A stretch of DNA of 64,000 nucleotides, taken from NCBI GenBank assembly GCA_020747065.1, contig JAGMVK010000018.1:62001-126000 (forward strand), in the 5' to 3' direction. Position numbers and translations under genes: made by a program. Of this stretch, positions 10,451 through 20,779 are shown in pieces. Within the stretch, counting starts at the first letter, position 1. Each line of letters opens with the position of its first letter. The stretch comes from Cadophora sp. MPI-SDFR-AT-0126 (taxonomy: Eukaryota; Ascomycota; Leotiomycetes; Helotiales; Ploettnerulaceae). A model generated the notes under the pieces. The model was not told the DNA's origin. It saw nothing but the letters and a program-made list of their open reading frames with translations, and did no database searches.

Positions 10451-11544
10451 GTGCTCATCACTGGAGCATCTGCTGGGATTGGATTGTTCATTGCCAGAGC
10501 ATACGCTGAAGCCTCAGCAGCCACAGTGATCCTCACGGGTCGCCGTAAAGACAAAGTCCGAAATGCAGCTACTAAGCTCTCGGGCGAATTCAAAAACACG
10601 AAGTTTGTCGTGCGGGTCTGTGATGTTGGAAATATAGCTGAATCCGCGGCACTCTGGGATAAACTCAGTGTTGATGGGATCATTGTTGATGTACTTGTAT
10701 TAAGTGCTGCGAAGTTCTCAGGTCAAGATTCAATTTTAGACTCTGGTTTTGAAGCTATATGGTCACAGGTCGGTCCTTTCTCCTTTTTTCTCGATGTCTC
10801 GGGATCCGAATCCCAGGGACCAGTCACCTTGATCAGGGATCCTCCAACCCGAGACTTTAAAGAAATTCAGTGCTAAAGTGTCAAATCAGTATGAGACACA
10901 TGTGAAGCCACTGCTTCAGTTCACCGAGAAGTTTTACAAGCAAGAGAATCCCGAGAAAAGGAAAAAAGTACGTCACCCTACTCAGGCACTCCGTAGTAAA
11001 AGCCGCTCTGTCTATCACATTTCTAGAATAAGAGTAGCTAATCACATAGGGAAACAGTATGTCGTCTATGTTTCCAGTGGGGCGATCCATAGCAGGACTA
11101 TCGCAGCAGTGCTGTCAGGCTACTCGCTTAGCAAAACATCTGGCCATTTCACCTTGCAAACGATAGTCAGGGAGATTGACGCAGGTAAATTGCAGATTAT
11201 CAGCTTTCATCCTGGTGCAATCCTCTCGGAGTCAGCTAGAAGTGCTGGTATGGACGAGAACAGCTACCCTTGGGACGACAGTAAGCCCGGCCCCGTTGAC
11301 ACTTCCCGCAGCTACTTTATTTACTCAGATTTGGCCCTAATTCACACTTTCACTGTAACTGACTTTTTATTCAGATAACGTACCTGGGCACTTCGCTGTC
11401 TGGGCAGTCACTGCAGAAGCTGCAAGTCTGCATGGCCGTTTCGCTTGGGCGACTTGGGATGTCGATGAACTACTCTCGGGTGACCTCAGGAAGCGCATAG
11501 AGACTGATCCTGATTTCCTTACCATGGGTTTGGTAGGGTTTTAA
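10385..11544 (+). pseudogene. SDR oxidoreductase with nonsense codon in its N-terminal arm
   Basis: Exons ending at 10768, then 10890-10967, 11058-11280 and 11375-11544, join in frame to TAA at 11542. The body has the cofactor motif ITGASAGIG, the Asp of CDVGN, the active-site Ser in VYVSSGA, and YxxxK in GYSLSKTSG; the region ISFHPGAI follows. Upstream, the frame reads AAISPL-stop-PELSQEG directly before RTVLITG; in related SDRs this arm is SPLRPELSQEG, so CGA has become TGA near 10420. No in-frame ATG lies between the stop and the cofactor motif, so the protein probably cannot start normally. Introns are 121, 90 and 94 bp, longer than those of neighbouring genes. It is either a recent pseudogene or carries one sequencing error. 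Confidence 0.75.
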
Positions 11545-12421
11545 GGTTAGGTTCCCTTGCTTTTAGATAGCATGTAGTCGCTAAGCACTGGTCATTGTTG
11601 AATTTCTTGTATGGTATTTCCCAAAGTAGACCTCGAGTTTAGACTTCACTGCAACTCAAACAAATTTCAAACAAATTCAGTGGCACTGATAAGAGCCCGC
11701 ATATCTCGATTTATAATGTCTTTTGGCGACCTATACGCTCCTAAGAAACGGAACTGCTGATGAAGTGCTCCTTGTTTAATTGATGTAATTCAGAGGCCCA
11801 ACATGTCATTCCCAGAAAACAGTTGATGCCGAAAGTGATGTCATTCCACGTGTGAAGTATAGCATATTGAAACATCTTTTACTAGCCGAATACAGAACGC
11901 TCGGCGATTCCTCGATTGCTGCGCGCGTTGCGTGTTACTTGAGAGCTCAGGTGTGTTTAATGTCGAAGGGACTAATAAGCGAGCCGGACATTTCCCGCAC
12001 CATTCCCGCACCTTTCCGCCTTTGATGAACATCACTTTTCAGAAGCAGTGGGGTCTACTTGGCTACTGAGAAAGGAAGGCGTTATATCAGCAGCTCAGCG
12101 AACAAGCTGTTCAGGAAACTAGGCCATCCGCTGTGGACCCCGAGGATAACCAGTTCGACATGACACTACCTGATCCTGAGTTGCGGACTTACTCCTTCGG
12201 AGTTTACTTTTATCGCTACGATTTATAACCGAAAGACGGACCATGTTTTGCATAATATGACCAATCAACTATATAATTGACTTTGATAAAGCCTGGTTGA
12301 GGGAAGGTTGGAAGCAGATCCACTTTAAACTTAATTTTAGCGTGACCAATATTTTCCATCTGACAAACGTCCCGGTAGGAATATTACATGCAGGGTTTTG
12401 GCGCGTATCGCCGAAGAAACA
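11545..12421. other. Intergenic, no gene recognised
   Basis: A protein-like stretch at 12140-12230 (VDPEDNQFDMTLPD...) ends in TAA at about 12228 but has no start or exon partner that I can see. The remainder is featureless. Confidence 0.45.
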
Positions 12422-12427
12422 TATAAA
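12422..12427 (+). promoter_or_regulatory. TATA-like box of the enoyl-CoA hydratase-like gene
   Basis: TATAAA lies about 115 bp before the ATG at 12541 with a C/T-rich stretch between, a normal promoter arrangement for filamentous fungi. Confidence 0.35.
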
Positions 12428-12540
12428 CAACAAAGGCGGGCTCATGGTGACTTAAAGGTACCTCCCCAATCCACATCTCTGTTGTATTTTCTCGGAGACG
12501 TCTAAAATCCACCGCTTTTCCCCCACCATCATCGACCAAA

Positions 12541-13478
12541 ATGCCTTTACCGTGGCTTGCAATCCAAGCCCTAGCCGGGCTACTCCTCACAAACGCGCTC
12601 GCACTGGATCTTCCGGGATATGCAGGACTCAAGACCTCTCAGCACAATAACATCCTAGAGATCACTTTGCACAATCCCACATCGACGGTCAATGCTTGGA
12701 GCCAGGACATGCATGTTGGAATGACGGACATCGTACGACGGCTTCAGGAAGACAACGAGACCAAGGTGGTCATCTTTAAGAGCGACGTCCCGAGATTTTT
12801 CTGTAATCATTTCGATCCTGCAGTCTTTGCTATTGGCAAGTAGATTTCCGGAATACAGTCTTAATGTCTCGTCGCTAATGCTCCGATCTAGAGAATTTCA
12901 CAGAAGATTACGCGATGCTCATGATGAACATCACAAATTTATCTCAGGTCACCATCGGTGTCGTAGAGGGAAGGGCGCGCAACGCGGGACACGAGCTCTT
13001 GTTGGCTTTGGACATGCGCTTCGCAGTCAAGAAGGATGTATTGATAGGAGAGACTGAGACCGGCTTCGGGAATTTCCCGGTGGCTGGGACATGCCAGCAC
13101 CTGCCTCGACTGATCGGACGAGGGCTGGCAATGGAATATATCCTGAGCTCTCAAGACATCACTGCAAAGGAGGCAGAGAGGATTGGTTGGATCAACAAGG
13201 CCTTCGACTCTAGCAAGGAGATGTACGCACATATCGATAAACTCACCTCACGCCTCTCTACATTTCCACGATCAGGCTTAGTTGCATCAAAGAAGGCGAT
13301 CAACCTCCGCGCTAGCCCCTCTCGCGAGGACTTCTTACACGACATTGCTCTATTTAAGGCGCTCTCTAACCCGGACTTCTCTAAGATCGTCGGCCGGATT
13401 GCGACCTTGACCAACAATTTTACTATTGGCGAGGTGGAGCTTAACTTGGGAAGGGATGTTATGCTCGCTTATGATTAA
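12541..13478 (+). CDS. Enoyl-CoA hydratase/isomerase family protein with signal peptide
   Basis: Two exons (12541-12835 and 12892-13478) give 882 bp, 293 aa. The intron is of GC-AG type: exon...ATTG|GCAAGT...GATCTAG|AGAATTTC, with a GCTAATG branch site, and rejoins AVFAI to ENFTEDY. The crotonase fold is recognisable: LEITLHNP strand, the first oxyanion-hole region (VPRFFCNHFD, normally FCAGAD), the second (EGRARNAGHELLLALDMRFA), and the ETGFGNFP loop where a catalytic Glu usually sits. Residues 1-22 (MPLPWLAIQALAGLLLTNA) form a clear hydrophobic leader, unusual because hydratases act in mitochondria, peroxisomes or cytosol. It may be secreted or ER-targeted and may not be a classical hydratase, since the GG of the oxyanion loop is NAGH. 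Confidence 0.85.
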
Positions 13479-13639
13479 TTGGCGATGTGAAAAGACTATT
13501 CGTGTACCTCTGCTTCTGCTTTCCACTCTAGCTAGAGTGCAATCTAATCTGTTCACATGCAATGAAACCCATTTTCCATCCCTTCTATCCCCTAAACTGC
13601 GCCATGCTCCTCCGCCCCAGCGCAGAAGACATAGCGTGA

Positions 13640-13971
13640 GGAATCAAAGGGAAGCTTGAAGGCTCCTCGCGCTTTTAGTTGAATCATTCACAACCAGCCA
13701 AAATGAAATCGTCGCTGCGCTTGAGAAAGTCATTGGGGAGAAATGGAAGCGCGAGAAGACGAGTACCGGGGAGCAGTTGGGGATTGCGGGGCCGAGTCTG
13801 GAGAGGGGTGAGTTCTTGGAGGCGTTTTACGTTTGGGTTAGGGCTTGGGTGTTTTCTGGACGGGAGGGCGCGAGATTAGTGGGCGCGGGGGAGGGGAATG
13901 TTTTGCTTGGTGTTGGCGGGGAGAATATTGAGGGTGTGGTTGGGAATGTTCTTAAGGGTGAGAAATTTTAG
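13640..13971 (+). pseudogene. NmrA-like/isoflavone-reductase-like C-terminal fragment
   Basis: The plus frame that closes with TAG at 13969-13971 reads ESFTTSQNEIVAALEKV, GEKWKREKTSTGEQL, SLERGEFLEAFYVWVRAW and a terminal ENIEGVVGNVLKG. This is the C-terminal substrate-binding part of NmrA-like NAD(P)-binding proteins. The Rossmann half that should precede it is missing; upstream is the end of the hydratase gene. G-rich composition and absence of a start mark it as a truncated relic. The intact relatives bind NAD(P) and either reduce aromatic substrates or act as redox sensors. Confidence 0.65.
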
Positions 13972-14586
13972 ATTGTGGGAGTGGGTGGTAGGCTGGGGGA
14001 ATTTTGCATGTTAGATATCTGCAGTTGGCGCAATCTTGTTCAAGGTATCCTTAACAAGCTTTTCATTTCTCTGACGTGCTGCATTCAGAATTAAAACACA
14101 CATGAAATGCTGTTGGTTAAATGCCTCCGACTTATGACTTATGAAATGGCACCTTGTCATCTCGTCTTTTTTTCCATGTTTGGTCGTCATGCCATCCAGA
14201 GTTGGTAAATTCGCAATGCCACGTTGGAATAATTGGCTTCAATATAACTCTTCACCCCGCTCCGAACATGTTGGTAATCGATTTCGCTGGGCTTCATGAT
14301 CAGTTATGGCGATAAAGTCGCTTACCAATTTAACTCCGAAAAACTGCACCCCTTTTGAATAAGCAAGGCCATCAGTTCTTCCTTGGCGCCGCCACAGGTC
14401 TCACGTCTCTCTGAGATCGAATGAAGCGAAGCAGCAAGCAGCCTGGAGTCCCAAAAAAGGGCTTCAAATTCGGCCAATGAGCTTGTTAATGTCGCATGCT
14501 CGTTTGTTGTTGCTGACAAACGCCACATCATTTGCAATCATTTTGAGTTCTGGCACAATGAGCTCAATTGTTTACATCGGAGGATA
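13972..14586. other. Intergenic; possible unassigned coding relic on minus strand
   Basis: A minus-strand frame at 14322-14537 ends LLIQKGCSFSELNW and has amphipathic, protein-like composition; the neighbouring frame contains MIANDVAFVSNNK. It may be a relic of a helical protein, but no motif is firm enough to name it. Confidence 0.3.
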
Positions 14587-14602
14587 GGCGGTGGAAACCG
14601 CC
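14587..14602. promoter_or_regulatory. CGG-N6-CCG palindrome upstream of MDR gene
   Basis: GGCGGTGGAAACCGCC is a palindrome with CGG-N6-CCG spacing, the spacing known for Ppr1-type Zn2Cys6 factors. It lies about 142 bp before the MDR start and about 22 bp before a TATA-like box (TATAAA, 14624-14629), so it is well placed as an operator. Binding is inference. Confidence 0.35.
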
Positions 14603-14743
14603 AGTCAGGTTGTCCATATGCATTATAAAGTCAAGGCGTGCTCTTCCTAAGATTTGACATTCCACTAGGCAGGCATTCCCAAAGTCTTTGACGAACACTA
14701 AGCACATCTTTCATAACTACCACTCTTCCCTTGAATCACAGTA

Positions 14744-15749
14744 ATGTCAAACTTCGCAGCAATCATCCCCGCAGCGACAACCCCGCTGGTCGTCCAAGAA
14801 GTTGAAATCTACACTCCTGGGCCTCAAGAACTCGTTATTAAAAATGAAGTCATCGCATTCAACCCGATCGAGTACAAGATAGCAAAATATGCTGTGTTCC
14901 CACTAGAATATCCAGCGATCATCGGTTCTTCATTCGGTGGCACTGTTCAGTCTGTTGGATCCGGAGTCACCCGTTTCAAAGTTGGTGACAAAGTTGCCGC
15001 CGCAAGGAAGCTCGGCGCCAATGGAAACCAGTACGGGTCATTTCAACAATATGTTGTTGTCAACGAAAGTTTGACAAGCAAGGTTGCTCCAAGTGTCGAT
15101 GTTGATGTTGTGGCGAGTTTGACTGGAAACCTTCCTACTATCGTGGGAATCTTTACTGGCCGTCTTGGGCTCGGCAACAGTGAAAGATAAGAAGGTCTTG
15201 GTTTATGGTGGATCATCTAGTGTTGGATCTCTTGCTGTCCAATATGTTGCTCAGGCTGGATACACGGCGATTACCACGTCTTCGCCGAAGAACAACGCGT
15301 TTGTGTCGAAGCTTGGAGCGGCCAAAATCGTCGATCATACGCAAGACAAGGACGCTGTCATTAAAGCTCTCGTCGCAGAAGGCCCATACGATCTGGTCTT
15401 CGACACGATCTCTCTTCCGACCTCTACGGCAATCACGGGACAAGTAGTTGTTGCACAAGGCGGAGGGGAGCTCCATGTAACACTGCCCACTTTTGGTGGT
15501 CCAGAGACCCTTCCTGCGAATGTCACACGAGTCTTTGAATCCTGGTCAGCTTCGCTCTTTGAAGAGAAGAATAAGGGACTGGCGGAGTGGGCATTTCATG
15601 AGTATCTTACCCAAGGTGTGGCCAGTGGGAGGGTCATCCCATTGCCGATTCAGAAGGTGGAAGGTGGTCTGAAGGGTGTGACTACGGCACTTGGTTTGCT
15701 GGAGAAGGGAGTCAGTGGGGTTAAGCTTGTTCTTGACCCTCGGGAATGA
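14744..15749 (+). pseudogene. Zinc-independent MDR oxidoreductase / enoyl reductase-like, frameshifted
   Basis: The N-terminal GroES-like domain (VQEVEIYTPGPQELVIKN, AFNPIEYK, GSSFGGTVQSVGSGVTRFKVGDKV) is in one frame up to about 15165; the Rossmann domain (KVLVYGGSSSVGSLAVQYVA, then KLGAAKIVDH, DLVFDTIS, and the end VSGVKLVLDPRE) is in another. The 1,006-bp span is one base over a multiple of three, so a single-base indel near 15165-15185 separates them; no splice sites fit there. Without the shift the protein would be about 334 aa, normal for ToxD-like trans-enoyl reductases and quinone-oxidoreductase-like MDRs, which use NADPH. Either a young pseudogene or a base error; everything else is intact. 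Confidence 0.82.
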
Positions 15750-16275
15750 GTTTTGAGTGACTCGAAAGTGTGAGATATGATAGACCAATCAGACATGTTA
15801 TTTAATGAAGTACTCAACGAAACTGGATGATGAATAACAATACATGCAGCTTTGACATGTTCAAGTGAATGTCGCGCATGTCTATTCCGAATATAAATGT
15901 TCTGTGTTTTTCAGCTACTGAAACTCTTTTCTGTTCAGAACATCCCCTACCGAGCATTTACTAAACCCTAAACTTTCGATAAACGAAAGTTACCGTCATT
16001 CCTGGTCAAGTGTTCAGCTTCAGACACTAAGTATCCAAACCTAGAAGAAATTAACTCGCAAGCAACAAACAGCGAATTATGACACGAAAATTCAAGATCT
16101 GCGACTTATTGCAATCGATTGAGGAATGATCAACTGTCTGCCTCTCTACTCAACCAAACTCGCATGGACCCTGGTGTGCTCACTGCCTTGGCTGCAGAGC
16201 TACAATTAGTATCACTGGGAAGTAAATATGAGCTTGAAAGCCCACGATATGTCCTGCCCGTCAAGTGCTAGGTCA
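15750..16275. other. Intergenic, no gene recognised
   Basis: AT-rich flank after the MDR gene. A palindromic ACTTTCGATAAACGAAAGT occurs at 15971-15989. Nothing else is seen before the DUF3435 relic. Confidence 0.45.
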
Positions 16276-17850
16276 TCAGACCTTTAGCAATTGAGAAAAT
16301 ATAGTCTGGTGATACCCAATCAAGTGGCTGTCGCCTTTGTTGGAAGGAATTCTGCTCGGCTGAAGTTTCCGGCTCTTGCGGAGTTCTTCAGCAATAAGCT
16401 TTCTCTTCTCTGCACGTAACTCCTTTCGTCGATCCGTGACAGCAGAGTCGTCCCTAGGATCTAGAGACAGAGCTTCCAGCTCCTGTTCGATGGCGGTAAA
16501 TTCTGGGCTACTTTCAAGCTCATGCTGTTTTCTGCCGGAAGAGACTGCCAAAGTTCGGGATTACGACACAAAGTCATAGACCGAAACCTGTCATTAACAA
16601 TACTACGTAGCTTATCGCCGAAGTAGCTGCATTGGCCGTCAGTTCCAGCGTTATCAGGCGCATAATGGTCACGATGGGTATTCTCATCGGTATGACCGCC
16701 ATGCTTCATCCTCTGAGCTGTTGAATAGAGCTTATCTAAGAACACGTTAGTTTTGAGAACACATTCGCCCACTTAGTAGTGGTGAAGCATACTAATAAGA
16801 AATAGACCTTCGGCTCTGAAGTCATGGATTGTAGGCGGGAGCTCATATCCCGAACGAAAGCCCAACTCTCTCACACGTTTACTGAGTATGTCTGCAGTGT
16901 CGATCTCTCCATCATCTTTTTGGAAGAAGGGCAGATCAAGGACCTCTGGATCCCAATGGAGTTGGAACATCTCATCCCCGGCCGGCTCGAGACTAAGAAG
17001 CTCATCCATCGTCTAGTAATCTCTGAAGACCCTTTTTGCGATGAATTTGGCGAGATACGTAAGGATCGGGTTACAAAAGAGCGGTCGAGGTTGTAATCCT
17101 TCATGCAATGAGTGCTCTGGCCTATTTCATGATTAGTCTTTGGAAAATGGCTTTCAGGTACTAGGTAATAGAACGTCACCTTTTATCTGTCATGTTTTTT
17201 GCGTCTCGTACAACCTGCATGACAAACTCTGCCCTTCCATCCTCATTCCGAAACACCGTAAAAGTGATGTCCTATAATTAACCGTTAGTCGTTCGCCTGG
17301 TCTTAGGAGAGACTAAAGAATCAGGGCTTACCCGATAATAAAGGCCTCGACCTGACCCAGGACGGCAGGTTGATTGTATGTACTCGCCGACTCTTGCTGA
17401 TGTGAATACTTGCATTTGGAGCTGGCCCCATACTTCCAATCTGGTTCTTGGCTGTCTGTAAGTATGCCAATCATTTGACCAGAGCTGTGTTCCAAGGTGA
17501 ATAAAGTGAATCATAGTGCCGTACTTCCTCTCTCGCTTCCTATAGCGCAGACCGATTTCCTTCTGCAAAGGACCTTTATAAACTATACTCTGTTAGCGAT
17601 TGCATATAATGCCTCAATGAAGTGGAGACAACGCCTCCAGGACTTACGTTCGAGATGGTAGTAACTACTTCAGGGTCTATCTTTGGCTTGCGTTCTTTCC
17701 ACTGCCAGCCTGCTGTAAGATCCTTCCACGAGCGGACAACAGATCCTAACCCTGGAATATCGTCGCCATAAGCACCTGGGATGCCATATGCGATACATCT
17801 GGCCCAATCTTTCGACGTCTCTATATCATCTGGGGTAGCTCCTCTCTCAC
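16276..17850 (-). pseudogene. DUF3435 tyrosine recombinase, N- and C-terminally truncated (copy 1)
   Basis: Minus-strand exons run from a truncated 5' edge at about 17850 (DDIETSKDWARCIAYG) through the core block near 17340-17520 (IHLGTQLWSNDW, ARVGEYIQSTCRPGSGRGLY), a middle part near 16790-17000 (MDELLSLEP, ELPPTIHDFRAEG) and the end near 16300-16700 (QRMKHGGHTDENTHRDHYAP, NPELWQSLPAE, DDSAVTDRRKEL). Introns are at about 17589-17648, 17277-17331 and 16740-16800. The tyrosine-recombinase residues are intact: Arg in ARVGEY, HxxR in HDFR, the His in GGH and a Tyr in HYAP. The C-terminus stops after SRIPSNKG/HQTIFSQLLK. DUF3435 includes Starship captains and FluG-like proteins. The N-terminus is replaced by the hAT sequence. 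Confidence 0.8.
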
Positions 17851-17857
17851 ATCAGTT

Positions 17858-19121
17858 TTGTCAAGTTTTGACGAGATGCTCAAGGAGCCCAAACAAGTTC
17901 CCAAGGAACCGAAAGTGGACACTTTCCAAAAATATACCCAGTGCTTTGCCTACGTTGTAGGTTGGTTCAACATGGATGCCCTTGAGAGTACTCCTCTTCC
18001 CTCTATAAATTCCTTCCTGCTCCGTACTTGTCTTGGTCTGAATACCTCAATACACATGCGAGAGAATGATTACAGGTGGAACCTATTTAAAAAGCGTGCT
18101 GGTCGGGCGTTAGGGCTCGACAACGACACTCCCTGGAACTCGTGGTTTATTCTTTTAGACGTTGTACTTGACCTCCAGGAGCAAGTTGAGTGGTACCAAA
18201 AAAAGTATTACGAGAGCTTGCAGGATGATTACTTAACGCCTGAGGACTGGCAGATACTAAAGGAGACGCCTTCTTTCCTTCAGCCATTCTGGGGGATTAC
18301 CCAGCTTACAGAGGGCCACTATGCTACACTCGATCGTACTAATTAATCTGACCTAGTACAGTACTCTGTTTACCATGGACGTCCTCCATAAGCACTACAC
18401 TCAAACATTCGATAAATACAAGGACAACCACCCGCTCCGCAGCTGTGTTGCCGCCTCTTGGGCTATTTTTGACAAGTATTATCAGCTCACAGATAAGAGC
18501 CCTGCTTATGGCGCGGCAATGATCCTGCATCCGTCACGGCGCACCGCCCATATCAAGAGGAACTGGCCAAAGTCGAGGCACAAGCCTGTCCTAGATGGCG
18601 TGAAGGAGTACTGGGAGGACCACTATCAGGGGCTGCCACTTGCAACCACAACGCCTGTGCTAATTGACAAATTGCAGCCCCCAGATGAGTACGACCTGCT
18701 CGCACGAGAGCTTGATGTTGTTGGTCCTGCGATGAACGACCTCGACGAATATACATCCTTTATAACCCAAACGCCCATTGCGATCGATTGTTCCCCGCTC
18801 ACTTGGTGGCTCCGTGAGGAGCAGCGACAGCGATATCCGCGCCTGTCGAAAATGGCTATAGATATTCTTTCAGTACCCGCCATGTCCGCTGAGCCTGAGC
18901 GCGTCTTTTCAGGCGCACGCCGTACCATATCATGGGACAGGTGTCAGCTTGGAAGTCGCACCATTGAGAGGGGTGAGTGTATGAAGAGTTGGATCAAAAG
19001 CGGCATCACACAGGGTATTCCGATTGAGTTGGTGGAGGAACAACGGGAGAGCGAGGGTAGTACGGTCGTATGGCGAGCCACAACATCAGATTCTGTGCAA
19101 GAGGACGGTTGTAGTATATGA
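17858..19121 (+). pseudogene. hAT transposase, N-terminally truncated, with 25-bp insertion
   Basis: Residues matching the RNase H-like insertion domain and C-terminus of a fungal hAT transposase: RAGRALGLDNDTPWNSWF, DYLTPEDWQILKETPSFLQPF, LRSCVAASWAIFDKYY, then the dimerisation signature AIDILSVPAMSAEPERVFS and a terminal tail to the TGA at 19119. The frame is broken at 18341-18365 by a 25-bp insertion; deleting it joins LDRT to LFTMDVLHKHY in frame. The BED zinc finger and first catalytic Asp region are missing at the left, where the sequence abuts the truncated DUF3435 gene. Codons here are not RIP-mutated, in contrast to the hAT relic at the start of the window. Confidence 0.85.
18341..18365. 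repeat. 25-bp insertion with TACT duplication in hAT gene
   Basis: The insertion AATTAATCTGACCTAGTACA plus GTACT leaves TACT at 18337-18340 and again at 18362-18365. A duplicated short target with a small filler is what transposon excision footprints look like. It is not a spliceable intron because no GT lies at the proper phase. Confidence 0.5.
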
Positions 19122-20443
19122 CGTCAATTGCTATATTCCATACGTATGGAATAAGCTTCCTTACGAGGCCTATTCCATATGCCATAATCCATAGAGGCCA
19201 GTATAGAATATGGAATATGGATAGAAAGCCTGTTCGGAAGTACATTTCTCCCTCGTAGTTGATATGTATTTGTAGGTTGCAGAGTGTTGTCAGTGATGTA
19301 CCTGTGACCATTTGGCACAGGTTCTTCGACTACTGGTCAAATCCAATTAACACAAACCCAGAAAAGTTGTAAAGACAGCTTCCTTCTTACATGATCCGGC
19401 TGCAGCAAGCTTTAGCCTCTTCCGATGTCTTCTTTGGTTAAGCTTGTTTTGTATCCTTCTCTTTTCTCTTTGTGGAGTATTATGGTCGTATGAATTGTTA
19501 CGGGAAATCTTATCGCCCATGATATTCCAGATGTTATCTGACCTTGTTCTGAAGGAACATGAAATCATCTCCTGCCATAAAGTGCCGTATCTTGGAGTAA
19601 CTACCTCGCATACAATGTATGACTGGAGAACAGCACATCTCTGCCACATTATTCAAATAAATTTCTCATCGCTTTTGCTACGTCTCCACGGGCTAAGATT
19701 ACCATTATTGGACAACATCGCTTACCAGCAATAAGGTTAAACCTCTGATAGTCCTAAAAAAGTCACCTGGCCCCGCAACAAGTCATCAAAAATTCGAAAT
19801 AAGGTTAACAACCTGAGAAATAAAATCCAGTCAGTAGAATGCAATCCTAGTCATCGCCTTGATGACCCTGATGGAGCTTTGATCCTTCATGCGGACATGA
19901 TGACCTTCCCCTACTAGAGGCTAGGGGCTCTCAGTGTTACCAGTAGTGTGGATTGATGTCCTTGCGGATGAGAGAAAATCAGACCTCGTTCAATTCAAAG
20001 TTGAGTTTTCTCCTGTGAGAACAAGGATATGGCCAAACTAGTATTAGCGCATCTTGCCATTATGCGCTAAGCCAGTTCTAGTTGCCCTCATCCGACACGA
20101 AGCTCACAACAAATTGGAGACGGAATTAGCTATAACTCTAAGAGTCGATTTAGGACTTTGATCTAGACTAGATTGAGGATGAGAATTCATGGAGTGAATT
20201 CTTGTTCGCCTCTTTATTTCGGGGTGTTTCGCCGGGGGGACTTTATGCTGAATACGAATCCGTCCAACTTCTGCGTAGGTTTTTGCGCCTCGTACGGGGT
20301 AGAGGGAGAAATGACGAGGCGCTACGTTCTGGAAGCAGTGCAAGGCCACCTATTTCCCCTTTCGTATGCTACTGTACGGCCGGGGGGCGCCCAGGAGACT
20401 GGGAGCCGACTCACTGCACGAATAGCAAGTTATTATTACACGG
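19122..20443. other. No intact gene; possible bZIP-like fragment at 19350-19480 (-)
   Basis: The minus strand at 19400-19480 encodes REKRRIQNKLNQRRHRKRLK, which resembles the basic region of fungal DUF3425-type bZIP factors (RRxxQNRLNQRxxR), but no leucine zipper or start is convincing. A TATTCCATA-rich palindromic patch lies at 19130-19220. The rest (19740-20440) is featureless. Confidence 0.35.
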
Positions 20444-20561
20444 CGCAAAGTGTCAGTGTGGAGCGGCGACCTTCCCTTCTGGTGGATGACAAAAGCATGG
20501 GCCGCAAAGTGTCAGTGCGGAGTGATGCACTTTCCGTTTTGGTGGATGACACAAGAATGAG
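20444..20561. repeat. Tandem dimer of a 59-bp unit
   Basis: Two adjacent imperfect copies, each starting CGCAAAGTGTCAGTG and containing GGTGGATGACA, at 20444-20502 and 20503-20561. Subterminal repeats like this occur in DNA transposons. It is too short and too diverged to be a CRISPR-like array. Confidence 0.7.
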
Positions 20562-20779
20562 CATTAGTGCGGATTGTTAAGAGCGGATTGATGACTTGCA
20601 TTTCGCCAACTGCGACCGGCTGGAAACGAGTATGAAATAATCAATTAATCAATCGTTGCTTAAAGTATTGGGAATAAGTTCAGAGATTGCTGCACCTGAT
20701 TACCAAATGACGATTAAGGTTCACCCCTCTACCTATTTGACCTTATTCCCTGTGTTCTAGTTGCTCCATCATTTCTGTT
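20562..20779. other. Spacer upstream of the integrase gene
   Basis: Contains a partial third copy of the repeat (CATTAGTGCGGATTG near 20561-20576) and AT-rich sequence; no coding signal. Confidence 0.4.

Noticed and set aside
14322..14537. Possible terpene-cyclase-like C-terminus (NDVAFVSNNK in a neighbouring frame)
   Set aside because: The Asn/Ser/Glu metal-binding pattern is incomplete and frames disagree; left unnamed.
19347..19649. bZIP transcription factor gene
   Set aside because: Only a basic-region-like string is seen; no leucine zipper, no convincing start or exon partners.
20444..20561. CRISPR-like array
   Set aside because: Only two full adjacent imperfect units without spacers, in a eukaryotic genome.
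20173..20580. 135-aa ORF with internal repeats
   Set aside because: The repeats come from the 59-bp DNA tandem repeat; no conserved protein features.
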